Below, one piece after another: positions 1 through 7,528 of a stretch of 64,000 bases of DNA (its first letter is position 1; every line of letters begins with the position of its first letter). This stretch comes from Bradyrhizobium sp. RP6 (GTDB lineage Bacteria; Pseudomonadota; Alphaproteobacteria; Rhizobiales; Xanthobacteraceae), in assembly GCF_003837805.1 (NCBI RefSeq), contig NZ_RQIT01000003.1, forward strand, positions 310,001 through 374,000, written 5' to 3'. A program made the translations under genes and the position numbers. The notes under the pieces are model-generated. The model saw nothing but the letters and a program-made list of their open reading frames with translations, did not search any database and was not told the origin of the DNA.

Positions 1-1002
1 AGAGAGCCGGCTGGTGGGCGCCTGCAACTGGGTCGGCATCGCCTGCGCCGGCATCTGCTCCAGCAGGCGCGTGAGGCGGTGCCAGCTCTGGCGTGCCGCG
101 ACGAAGGACTTCCAATGCGCGATGGCGAGATCGACCGGCGCGAGCGCGCGGGCGGAGAGGATCGAGCCGGCGATGATGATGCCCGCCGTCGCCTCCTGGT
201 GAATGACGAGATAAGCGCCGACCGCGAGCACGGCCGATTGCAGCATCATGCGCAGCACCTTTGCGACTGCACCCAGACCGCCAGCGACGTCGCTCGCACG
301 CTGATTGCCGGCGAGATATTTTTCGTTGGCTTCGCTCCAGCGCTGGTTCATCCGTCCGGCCATGCCCATCGACACCATCACCTCGGCGTTGCGGCGGCTG
401 GCCTGGGCGAGATCGTTGCGCTGGGCGGCGAGCCCCATCGCCTCGCGTGCCGGCTGGCGGGACATGAACTCGGTGACCAGCGTCAGGCCGACCAGGATGA
501 TGGCGCCGACCAGCGCGGTGACGCCGATCAGGACGTGAAAGGCGAAGCAGATGGCGAGATAGAGCGGCAGCCAGGGCAGATCGAAGAACGCGCTCGGACC
601 CAGGCCGCCGAGGAAGGAGCGGACATTGTCCAGATCGCGCAGCGGCTGGAGGCCCTCGTTGCGGCTGCCGACCAGGAGCGGCAGGCGCACGATGGTGTCG
701 AACACGCGCTTGTTGAGGGCTTCGTCGAGCGAGGTACCGATCCGCCCCAGGATGCGGTTGCGAATCATGTCGAGCACGCCCTGCGCCATGTAGAGGAAGC
801 TGGCGAGGATGATGAGGCCGATCAGGGTCGGGATGCTGCGGCTCGGCAGCACCCGGTCGTAGACCTCCAGCATGAAGATCGACCCGGTCAGATAGAGCAG
901 GTTGATCATGCAGCTCATCAAGCCGACGCCGACGAACGCCGTGCGACAAGCGCGCAAGGCGTCACCGAGCTCTGAACGGCGGACGCCAGGGATGGCTGCC
1001 AT
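1..1002 (-). CDS. Type I secretion ATPase/permease, PrtD family (partial, N-terminal membrane half)
   Basis: Inner-membrane ABC exporter subunit that would energise one-step secretion of RTX-type proteins together with an HlyD-family adaptor and TolC. The 334 codons present translate without a stop and show the PrtD-family N-terminus: an ALRACRTAFVGVGL stretch, then a membrane segment, then 'FMLEVYDRVLPSRSIPTL', which is diagnostic of PrtD/AprD exporters. Further membrane segments follow. The nucleotide-binding domain with its Walker motifs lies beyond the left edge, as would any HlyD-type partner gene. The start is an ATG at 1002 preceded by a weak AGAGA element. It is a plausible exporter for the secreted VCBS protein 12 kb away, but there is no direct link between them. 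Confidence 0.9.
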   Translation of the reverse strand, partial: MAAIPGVRRSELGDALRACRTAFVGVGLMSCMINLLYLTGSIFMLEVYDRVLPSRSIPTLIGLIILASFLYMAQGVLDMIRNRILGRIGTSLDEALNKRVFDTIVRLPLLVGSRNEGLQPLRDLDNVRSFLGGLGPSAFFDLPWLPLYLAICFAFHVLIGVTALVGAIILVGLTLVTEFMSRQPAREAMGLAAQRNDLAQASRRNAEVMVSMGMAGRMNQRWSEANEKYLAGNQRASDVAGGLGAVAKVLRMMLQSAVLAVGAYLVIHQEATAGIIIAGSILSARALAPVDLAIAHWKSFVAARQSWHRLTRLLEQMPAQAMPTQLQAPTSRLS

Positions 1003-1257
1003 CAGTCTGATCTCTTTCGGCTAGGGGGCAAGGCCCCTGATTTCACGGGCAATTCAGGGTACTCGCCCCGGATTAACATCGTGTTCGCCCGGCGTCCAAC
1101 GCAGCCGAGCTCATCCAGAGCCCTGATGGGCCACATCTACCCGTGATGGCCTCCCGCGCAAGTCCGGAATTTCACAGGCTTGCGGCTTTTTCTTGCAGGC
1201 TTTCAGCCTCTTCCGGGAAATCGCGAGGTTGAAAGTTCCGGCCAGCCGAATGCGGGG

Positions 1258-1527
1258 CTAGAACCTGCCCCCGCCACGCACCAGGCGGACGACGACCAGC
1301 AGGATGACGGCGCCGATGGCGGAGTAGACGATTTCGGAGACGAGCCCCGTGCCGAGACGAATGCCGAGCTTGGGAAACAGGAAGCTCGCCACGAGCGCGC
1401 CGGCGATGCCGACCACGATGTCGCCGATGATTCCGAACCCGGTCCCGCGCACCACCTTGCCGGCAAGCCAGCCGGCGACCAGGCCGACGAACAGGATGAC
1501 CACCAGGCCTTCGTTGGAAATGTACAT
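1258..1527 (-). CDS. GlsB/YeaQ/YmgE family small membrane protein
   Basis: An 89-aa protein with three hydrophobic segments rich in Gly and Val (about residues 7-24, 31-50 and 63-82). The family hallmark 'LVAGWLAGKVVRG' is followed by 'GIIGDIVVGIAGALVASFLF'. Family members are transglycosylase-associated or stress-response inner-membrane proteins with no established biochemical activity. The ATG at 1527 has a good ribosome binding site (GAGAGGGA) about 7 nt upstream. It stands alone between the secretion ATPase and the peptide-transport operon, and a frame-shifted overlapping reading of the same bases lacks family character. Confidence 0.88.
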   Translation of the reverse strand: MYISNEGLVVILFVGLVAGWLAGKVVRGTGFGIIGDIVVGIAGALVASFLFPKLGIRLGTGLVSEIVYSAIGAVILLVVVRLVRGGGRF

Positions 1528-1645
1528 GAGTGAGGTCCCTCTCCGTGACCGGAGCCATCGAACGGGAACCGGAATGAATGAGGTGTGAATACTGGCGGTG
1601 TGGCTCGCGCAGCCGGGATCATGCTCCAGCTCAACTCATCCGGGA

Positions 1646-2623
1646 CTATGACACCACGGTGACCGACTCCGCCAGCACGCATCTCGCCGCCCGCCCCGGT
1701 CCGACCTCGACATTCGCGGGCAGCCCTTCCAGGCAGCGCGGCATTGCGAGCTTGCAGCGGGGAGCAAAGGAGCAATTGTGCGGCTTCTCCGCCAGCGAGG
1801 GCGGGGTGCCGGGAATGGTCTCCAGGCGGGCGCCGCGCTTGGCGCCGTGGATGGTCGAGGCGAGCAGGCCCTTGGCGTAGGGATGCACCGGCGAGCGGAC
1901 GATGTCGCGAAGCGTGCCCTGCTCCACGATCTGGCCGGCATACATCACCGCAACGCGGTCGCAGATCTCGATGGCAACGCCGATGTCGTGGGTGACGAAG
2001 ATGACGGACATGCCGAACTCGCGCTGCAGCTCGCGCAGCAGCAGGAGTATCTGGATCTGCACGGTGGCATCGAGCGCGGTGGTCGGCTCGTCCGCCAGCA
2101 GGATCTTGGGCCGGCAGGCGAGTGCAAGCGCGATCATCGCGCGCTGACGCATGCCGCCTGACATCTCGTGCGGATAGGCGTCGAGACGCCGCTTGGCCGA
2201 AGGGATGCGTACGACCTCGAGCATTTCGAGCGCCCGCGCCCTCCCTTCCGCAAAGCTCTTGCCTTCATGGCGCACCACGCTTTCGGCGATCTGCGCGCCG
2301 ATGGTGTAGACCGGATCGAGCGCCAGCGCCGGCTCCTGGAAGATCATCGACACGGTCTGGCCGCGGAACGACGAGAGCTGCTCGTCGTTCATGGCGAGCA
2401 CGTCCTGTCCCAGCACGTTGACCTTGCCCGTGATCTGCGTCCGCTTCTTCGGCAAGAGCCGCATCAGCGCACGCAAGGTCACGCTCTTGCCCGAACCGGA
2501 TTCACCGAGCAGGCCCAGCACCTCGCTGTTCCCCAGCGAGAGGCTGAGATCGTTTACGGCATAGACCGTGCGCTCGCCGGTGAAGCGGATGTTGAGGCCC
2601 GAGATCTCGACGAGATTGGTCAT
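1646..2623 (-). CDS. Dipeptide/oligopeptide ABC transporter ATP-binding protein (DppD-like)
   Basis: A 325-aa cytoplasmic ATPase of a peptide-type importer. Visible motifs are Walker A 'GESGSGKS', Q-loop 'MIFQEPALALDP', signature 'MSGGMRQRAMIA', Walker B 'ILLADEPTTALD', and the C-terminal oligopeptide-transporter extension with cysteines ('CSFAPRCKLAMPRC'). These cysteines resemble the iron-sulfur ligands of DppD/OppD. The ATG at 2623 overlaps the amidase stop by 4 nt (ATGA), indicating translational coupling. It is the last gene of the leftward operon that starts with the binding protein at 9187. The open frame continues upstream of this ATG, but that part is antisense-like sequence over the amidase. 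Confidence 0.93.
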   Translation of the reverse strand: MTNLVEISGLNIRFTGERTVYAVNDLSLSLGNSEVLGLLGESGSGKSVTLRALMRLLPKKRTQITGKVNVLGQDVLAMNDEQLSSFRGQTVSMIFQEPALALDPVYTIGAQIAESVVRHEGKSFAEGRARALEMLEVVRIPSAKRRLDAYPHEMSGGMRQRAMIALALACRPKILLADEPTTALDATVQIQILLLLRELQREFGMSVIFVTHDIGVAIEICDRVAVMYAGQIVEQGTLRDIVRSPVHPYAKGLLASTIHGAKRGARLETIPGTPPSLAEKPHNCSFAPRCKLAMPRCLEGLPANVEVGPGRAARCVLAESVTVVS

Positions 2624-4035
2624 GACGGCAGCTTCGGCAGACGGTCGTGATAGTCGGTGGCGCGCTGGAAGGCGGCGCCGATGGTGAGCAGGGTCGCCTC
2701 GTCGAAGGAGCGCCCGATCAGCTGCATGCCGACAGGCAGGCCGGATTTGGTGAAGCCTGACGGCACCGTCAGCGACGGCAGGCCGAGGAAATTCACCGGT
2801 CGGGTGAACAGCGTCAGGCGCTGCACCATGGCCGGAGCGTTCGGACCGCCGCCGACATCGCTCTCCTCGATCGTGGGCGCCGGCACGGGGGAGGCCGGCG
2901 CGATAACCGCATCCACTCCCGCTGTCGCGGCGCTGTGCGCGGCGAGCGCCGGCCCGCGCCAGCGCATCGCCTCGAGATAGGTGACGGCGGGTACGGCGAG
3001 CCCGTTCTGGAGCCGCATCAGGACCTGTGCGCCGTAGTCCTGCGGACGCTCGATCATCCAGCGCTTGTGGAAGGCGGCAGCTTCGGCCGCCAGCACGAGC
3101 TGACTGGCCGAGGACAATTGCCGCTGGTCCGGCAGCTCGACCTTGACGATGTCGGCGCCCTCGCGCTTGAGCACCGCGATGGTCTCGTCCAGCACGCGCG
3201 CGACCTCGCTGTCGAGATCGTCGACGTAGAAGGACGTGGGCACGCCGATCTTCAGGCCCTTCAACGAGCCCTTGGTCGCGCCGACATAATCCGACAGCGG
3301 CTCTTGGCTGCAGGTGGAATCGGCGGGGTCGGCGCCGGCCATCAAGGCCAGCAGCAGCGCACAGTCCTCGGCGGTGCGGGCGAGCGGCCCGACGGTGTCG
3401 AGCGATTGCGACAGCGGCATCGCACCGGCGCGGCTGACGCGGCCCACGGTGGTCTTGAGTCCCGTGACGCCGCAAAAATGCGCGGGCATGCGGATCGAGC
3501 CGCCGGTGTCCGAGCCGAGCGCTGCATAGGTCAGCCGCGCGGCCACCGCCGAGCCCGAGCCGGACGAGGAGCCGCCGGTGATGTGCGCGACCTTCCAGGG
3601 ATTGCGCACCGGCCCGTAATGGGCGTTGTGCCCGGTCGGGCCATAGGCGAATTCGGCCAGATGCAGCGTGCCGAGGCGAACCTGGCCGGCATCCTTCAGC
3701 CGCTGCAAGGCGGTGGAGGTGACCGTCGGCACGAAGTCGCGCCGGATCAGCGAGCCGCAGGTCGCGACGTGACCGGCGTCGTAGTACATATCCTTGTGCG
3801 CGAGCGGCACGCCGTGCAGCGGACCACGGACATTGCCCTTGGCAAGCTCGGCATCGGCGGCATCGGCCGCCTTCAACGCAGCCTCCGCTTCGATCGACAT
3901 GAACGCGTTGAGGTGCGGCTGCCATTGGCCGATGCGGTGCAGCAGCGCGCGCGTCGCCTCATGCGAGGACAGCTGCTTCGTCGCTATGGCACGCGCGACC
4001 TCGGTGAGCGTCATCAATGCGGGTTCGGTGCTCAT
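2620..4035 (-). CDS. Amidase signature family hydrolase (AtzE/GatA-like)
   Basis: A 471-aa amidase of the Ser-cisSer-Lys class that hydrolyses C-N bonds of amides; the substrate is not readable from sequence. The triad is visible: Lys81 in 'LAHKDMYYDAG', cis-Ser156 in 'GGSSSGSGSA' and nucleophile Ser180 in 'GSDTGGSIR'. The start at 4035 overlaps the preceding small gene by 4 nt, and its stop overlaps the DppD-like gene by 4 nt. It is therefore embedded in the importer operon and probably acts on the imported compound, releasing ammonia or a shorter acyl or amino-acid product. The immediate partner resembles AtzG, so AtzE-type (carboxybiuret-hydrolase-like) amidases are the closest named comparison. 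Glutamyl-tRNA amidotransferase function is unlikely without GatB nearby. Confidence 0.9.
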   Translation of the reverse strand: MSTEPALMTLTEVARAIATKQLSSHEATRALLHRIGQWQPHLNAFMSIEAEAALKAADAADAELAKGNVRGPLHGVPLAHKDMYYDAGHVATCGSLIRRDFVPTVTSTALQRLKDAGQVRLGTLHLAEFAYGPTGHNAHYGPVRNPWKVAHITGGSSSGSGSAVAARLTYAALGSDTGGSIRMPAHFCGVTGLKTTVGRVSRAGAMPLSQSLDTVGPLARTAEDCALLLALMAGADPADSTCSQEPLSDYVGATKGSLKGLKIGVPTSFYVDDLDSEVARVLDETIAVLKREGADIVKVELPDQRQLSSASQLVLAAEAAAFHKRWMIERPQDYGAQVLMRLQNGLAVPAVTYLEAMRWRGPALAAHSAATAGVDAVIAPASPVPAPTIEESDVGGGPNAPAMVQRLTLFTRPVNFLGLPSLTVPSGFTKSGLPVGMQLIGRSFDEATLLTIGAAFQRATDYHDRLPKLPS

Positions 4036-4229
4036 TTCGACACCTTCTGTGTCTGCGCGAGCACATAGCCGGCGGGCTCGAGGTCGAACGGCAGCGAACC
4101 GGCAATGGCCGCGAAGCCCTCGAAGGCAGGTCCGATGGCATTGGAGATGCGGGTTGCGATCTCGTCGTCCACGGGCACGCCCGCGACCAGCGCGATCGGC
4201 TTGATGTCTTTCGGTGTCGGTCTCGTCAT
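4032..4229 (-). CDS. Small DUF4089/AtzG-like (GatC-like) amidase partner
   Basis: A 65-aa protein with 'GVPVDDEIATRISNAIGPAF' followed by 'LPFDLEPAGYVLAQ', the pattern of DUF4089/AtzG-like proteins. These are short helical relatives of GatC that wrap around and stabilise an AtzE/GatA-type amidase. It overlaps both neighbours by 4 nt (ATGA at each junction), so it is translated in lock-step with the amidase and the DppF-like ATPase. Family assignment is by motif recall, and the protein is too short for certainty. The acidic C-terminal stretch before the 'LAQTQKVSK' tail is consistent with the family. Confidence 0.72.
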   Translation of the reverse strand: MTRPTPKDIKPIALVAGVPVDDEIATRISNAIGPAFEGFAAIAGSLPFDLEPAGYVLAQTQKVSK

Positions 4230-5284
4230 GCGATCTTCTCCCTGGGCGCGCGGCTATGGCCTGAACCCGGTATAGCCATGTAGCACGCGGCCTTGTGGCC
4301 CATTCTATCGAGCGCGGTGAGCTTTGGTGTCGCGTTTGCGCAGAGCGGCTCCGCAAACGGACAACGGGTGTGGAAGCGGCAGCCCGGGGGCGGATCGATC
4401 GGATTGGGCGGATCGCCCGATATCGGCGGCGTCTCGGTGCGCTTGTCGGGATCCGATGACGGCATCGCCGCAAGAAGGGCGCGCGTGTAGGGATGGGCCG
4501 GCGCGTCCCAGACCTGGTCGACCGGACCGAGCTCGACGACCTCGCCGAGATACATCACCAGCACGCGGTCCGAGATGTAGCGGACCACGTTGAGGTCGTG
4601 GCTGATGAAGAGATAGGTCAGGCCGAACTCGCGCTTGAGATCGGCCAGCAGGTTGAGCACCTGCGCCTCGACGGATTTGTCGAGCGCGGAGACGGCTTCG
4701 TCGAGGATCACCAGCCGCGGCGACAGCGCCAGCCCCCGCGCGATGTTGACGCGCTGCCGCTGGCCGCCGGAGATCTCGTGCGGATAACGGTTGGCGAAGG
4801 TTTCCGGACGCAGGCCGACCTTGCCGAGCAGCTCGCGCGCGAGCGCACGTGCCGTGGCGTCGGCCATGCCGTGCACCTTGGGGCCGAAGGCGATCGATTC
4901 CTCGATGGTGAGGCGCGGATTGAGCGAGGCGTAGGAGTCCTGGAACACCATCTGCATGCCGCGGCGCAATTCGCGCAAGCTCAGCGACTGGCCGACGGTC
5001 ATGCCGTCATAGATGATGTCACCGTCGTCGCGCGGCATCAGATGCATCAGCAGCCGCGCGGTGGTGGACTTGCCGCAGCCGGATTCGCCGACGATGCCGA
5101 CCGTCTCGCCCTTGGCAACGGTGAACGAGACGTTGTCGACGGCGCTCACAGTGCGCTTTGCGGCGAACAGCCCTCCGCGCACGGGAAAATGCTTGGTCAG
5201 CCCGTTGACCTGAAGCAGCGGCTGCGCGACGCCGCCGCGATCTTCGACCTGTTCGAGCATTTCGATGGAGGCATTCTCGCTCAT
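4226..5284 (-). CDS. Dipeptide/oligopeptide ABC transporter ATP-binding protein (DppF-like)
   Basis: A 352-aa ATPase that would pair with the DppD-like subunit. Motifs are Walker A 'GESGCGKSTTARLL', Q-loop 'MVFQDSYASLNPR', signature 'SGGQRQRVNIARGL', Walker B 'LVILDEAVSALD', H-loop 'LFISHDLNVV', and the C-terminal cysteine-bearing peptide-transporter tail ('CRFHTRCPFAEPLC'). It lies 3 nt downstream of the DppC-like gene and overlaps the AtzG-like gene. The N-terminal roughly 25 residues before 'QVNGLTKHFPVRGG' are unusual in length but in frame. The ATG at 5284 is the only good start close to the upstream gene. Confidence 0.93.
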   Translation of the reverse strand: MSENASIEMLEQVEDRGGVAQPLLQVNGLTKHFPVRGGLFAAKRTVSAVDNVSFTVAKGETVGIVGESGCGKSTTARLLMHLMPRDDGDIIYDGMTVGQSLSLRELRRGMQMVFQDSYASLNPRLTIEESIAFGPKVHGMADATARALARELLGKVGLRPETFANRYPHEISGGQRQRVNIARGLALSPRLVILDEAVSALDKSVEAQVLNLLADLKREFGLTYLFISHDLNVVRYISDRVLVMYLGEVVELGPVDQVWDAPAHPYTRALLAAMPSSDPDKRTETPPISGDPPNPIDPPPGCRFHTRCPFAEPLCANATPKLTALDRMGHKAACYMAIPGSGHSRAPREKIA

Positions 5285-5287
5285 GGC

Positions 5288-6190
5288 TTAGTTCCTGATG
5301 TCCATGGCGCTGCGCAGGCCGTCCGAGAGCAGGTTGAAGCAGATCGAAACCGCGAAGATCATCGCGCCGGGCAACGCTGCGACCCAGGGATTGACGTAGA
5401 TCGCCGTGCGCAGCGTGTTCAGCATCAGGCCCCATTCCGGCTCCGGCGGCTTTGTGCCGAGACCGAGAAAGGACAGACCGGCCGCCAGGATCATCGAGAC
5501 CGAGATCAGGCTGGTGGCATAGACGAAGATCGCACCCAGCACGTTGCCGAGGATGTGCACGCGCATGATGGTGAAGGGCCCGGCGCCGGAGGCACGCGCG
5601 GCCTCGACGAAGTCCATGTTGCGCACGCCTGTCGTGACGCTCTCGGCGACGCGGGCGATCTGCGGCACGAACACCACGGTCAACGACACGATGGAATTGA
5701 GGATGCCGGCCCCGAGCGCGCCGGAGATCGCGATCGCCAGCAGCACGGAGGGGAAGGCGTAGAACACGTCGACCGTGCGCATGATCGCGGTGTTGAGCTT
5801 GCCGCCGACATAGCCGGCAATGATGCCAAGCGAGGTGCCGATGCAGAAGGCGAGGATCACGGGCAGGATGCCGATGACCAGCGACAGCCGCCCGCCATAG
5901 ATCAGCCGTGCCAGCATGTCGCGGCCGAGTTCGTCGGTGCCGAGCGGATAGCCTGGCGTGCCGATGTGGCGCAGGCGGCGGATCATCGAGCCCTTGTAGG
6001 GATCTTCGAGACCCAGCCATGGCGCGAGGACCGCGGAGAGGAAGATCAGCAGCAGTACCAGCGCGCAGGCCATGCTGACCTTGTCGCGCATGATGCGGCG
6101 GCCGACGGTCGCCCAGTAGCCGCGCGCCTTGGTCGCAGGCGCGGCCTGCAGCGCGGCATCGGCGGTGGCGTGAAGCGGAAGCTCGCTCAT
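5288..6190 (-). CDS. Peptide-type ABC transporter permease (DppC-like)
   Basis: A 300-aa inner-membrane permease. The N-terminal OppC region ('LAPWLGLEDPYKGSM...') precedes the periplasmic start 'HIGTPGYPLGTDELGRDML', which is the hallmark of DppC/OppC. About six hydrophobic segments follow, including the EAA-type coupling loop 'EAARASGAGPFTIM'. The ATG at 6190 has GGAG about 8 nt upstream. The 191 bp separating it from the DppB-like gene contains a palindromic repeat element. It forms the transmembrane channel with the DppB-like subunit. Confidence 0.93.
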   Translation of the reverse strand: MSELPLHATADAALQAAPATKARGYWATVGRRIMRDKVSMACALVLLLIFLSAVLAPWLGLEDPYKGSMIRRLRHIGTPGYPLGTDELGRDMLARLIYGGRLSLVIGILPVILAFCIGTSLGIIAGYVGGKLNTAIMRTVDVFYAFPSVLLAIAISGALGAGILNSIVSLTVVFVPQIARVAESVTTGVRNMDFVEAARASGAGPFTIMRVHILGNVLGAIFVYATSLISVSMILAAGLSFLGLGTKPPEPEWGLMLNTLRTAIYVNPWVAALPGAMIFAVSICFNLLSDGLRSAMDIRN

Positions 6191-6243
6191 TGCTCGGCTC
6201 CCATCGCGTATGGGTGTCGTCGGTGCACGCCAAGGCGGCAGTG

Positions 6244-6344
6244 CACCTCTCGCGCCGCAGGCGCGGGTGAGGGCTTTCTTCTCTGGGGGGTTCTCGCGAG
6301 CGGAGACACCCTCTCCCCAACCCTCCCCCGCAGGCGGGGGAGGG
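6244..6344. repeat. Palindromic intergenic repeat between dppB-like and dppC-like genes
   Basis: The gap between the two permease genes holds an imperfect hairpin at about 6244-6273 and a strong palindrome at 6321-6344 (a C-rich arm, GCAG-type loop, then the complementary G-rich arm). The same type of pyrimidine-rich arm with a GCAA/GCAG loop recurs at 7483-7507. In rhizobial genomes such elements are dispersed REP-like sequences. Inside an operon they can stabilise upstream mRNA or dampen read-through. Confidence 0.75.
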
Positions 6345-6381
6345 AGCGTACCTGTTGCGTGGTCACAGCTGGGCTCATCGG

Positions 6382-7335
6382 CTAGCCCCGCTTGATGCGC
6401 GGGTCGATCGCGGCTTGGGCGATGTCGACCAGCAGGTTGAGAAAGACGAAGAACAGCGCCAGGATCAGAATCGTGCCCTGCAGCAGCGGCAGGTCGCGCT
6501 GGAAGATCGCCGAGTTGAGCAGGAAGCCCGAGCCAGGCCAGGAGAACACGGTCTCGATCAGGATCGAGCCGCCGAGCATGTAGCCGAGCTGAAGCCCCAT
6601 CACCGCAAGCGCGGTGGGCGCGGCGTTCTTGATGACGTGGCGGAACACGCCGCGCTCGTGCAGGCCCTTGGCCCGCAAGGCCTCGACGAAGTCCTGCGAG
6701 AGAATGTCACCGGTGAGCGCGCGCACGGTGCGCGTAACGATGCCCATGGGAATCACCGATGTCGTGATCGCCGGCAGCACCAGATATTTCAGGTGCGCCC
6801 AATCCCAGGCCCAGGAATTGGAGCCGCTGGGGCCAGCGCCGACTGCGGGCAGCCAGTTCAGCTGCACCGAGAAGATGATGACGAGCAGCATGCCGAGCCA
6901 GTAATGCGGCACCGAGACGCCGGCGATGGCAAAGGAGGTCGCGACCTTGTCGATCCAGGTCTCGCGGAAATAGCCGGCGATCAAACCGAGCAGGATGCCC
7001 ATCGTGAAGCCGATGATGGCCGCGGCAATCGCGAGCGTCACGGTGTTGCCGACCGCGCGCATGACCTCGGCGAGCACCGGGCGTCCCGTCGCGATGGAAT
7101 TGCCGAGATCGCCATGGAGGGCACGAAGCAGCCACAGGCCGAACTGCACCGGCAGCGGCCGGTCGAAGCCATAGGCGGCGCGGAGCTGCGCGGCGAGCTC
7201 CTGCGAGGCGTCGGCCGGCAGCACCGCGACGAGCGGATCGCCCGGCGTGATGTGCACAAGGAGAAAGCACACCAGCGCCACGCTGATGACGATGGGGACG
7301 ACATAGACGATGCGTCGGGCGATATAGGCGAGCAC
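6382..7335 (-). CDS. Peptide-type ABC transporter permease (DppB-like)
   Basis: A 317-aa permease with the DppB N-terminus 'LAYIARRIVYVVPIVI', the first periplasmic domain ('ITPGDPLVAVLPADAS...') and the coupling loop 'EALRAKGLHERGVFRHVIKN'. I chose the GTG at 7335 because it gives the normal family length and puts the first transmembrane helix at residues 8-28. An upstream ATG at 7461 would add 42 residues translated from a palindromic repeat, which is not credible. An AAGAAAAG stretch precedes the GTG. It is the second gene of the operon, 193 bp after the binding protein. Confidence 0.9.
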   Translation of the reverse strand: MLAYIARRIVYVVPIVISVALVCFLLVHITPGDPLVAVLPADASQELAAQLRAAYGFDRPLPVQFGLWLLRALHGDLGNSIATGRPVLAEVMRAVGNTVTLAIAAAIIGFTMGILLGLIAGYFRETWIDKVATSFAIAGVSVPHYWLGMLLVIIFSVQLNWLPAVGAGPSGSNSWAWDWAHLKYLVLPAITTSVIPMGIVTRTVRALTGDILSQDFVEALRAKGLHERGVFRHVIKNAAPTALAVMGLQLGYMLGGSILIETVFSWPGSGFLLNSAIFQRDLPLLQGTILILALFFVFLNLLVDIAQAAIDPRIKRG

Positions 7336-7351
7336 GTTGTTTCTTTTCTTC

Positions 7352-7507
7352 CCTTCTCCCCTTGTGGGAGAAGGTGGCGCAAAGCGCCGGATGAGGGGTT
7401 CTAACCGCGGACGAAACTTTTCCAATCGAAGGGTCCGCATCCGCGGAGAGAGACCCCTCACCCGGCTTCGCTTCGCGAAGCCACCCTCTCCCGCAAGGGG
7501 AGAGGGT
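7352..7507. repeat. Composite palindromic repeat between binding-protein and dppB-like genes
   Basis: Two outward-facing hairpins bound the element: 7352-7374 (CCTTCTCCC arm, TTGT loop region, GGGAGAAGG arm) and 7483-7507 (ACCCTCTCCC arm, GCAA loop, complementary arm). The interior carries 'GGATGAGGGG' near the left and 'CCCCTCACCC' near the right, so the whole unit is roughly inverted about its centre. This is the structure of a dispersed non-coding repeat, not of a gene. Confidence 0.8.
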
Positions 7508-7528
7508 GCACCGAGCGTGTGGCGCGAG

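Noticed and set aside
79..975. A 298-codon plus-strand open frame at the left edge
   Set aside because: The minus strand over the same bases reads as a PrtD-family secretion ATPase with diagnostic motifs and no stop, so the plus-strand frame is its shadow.
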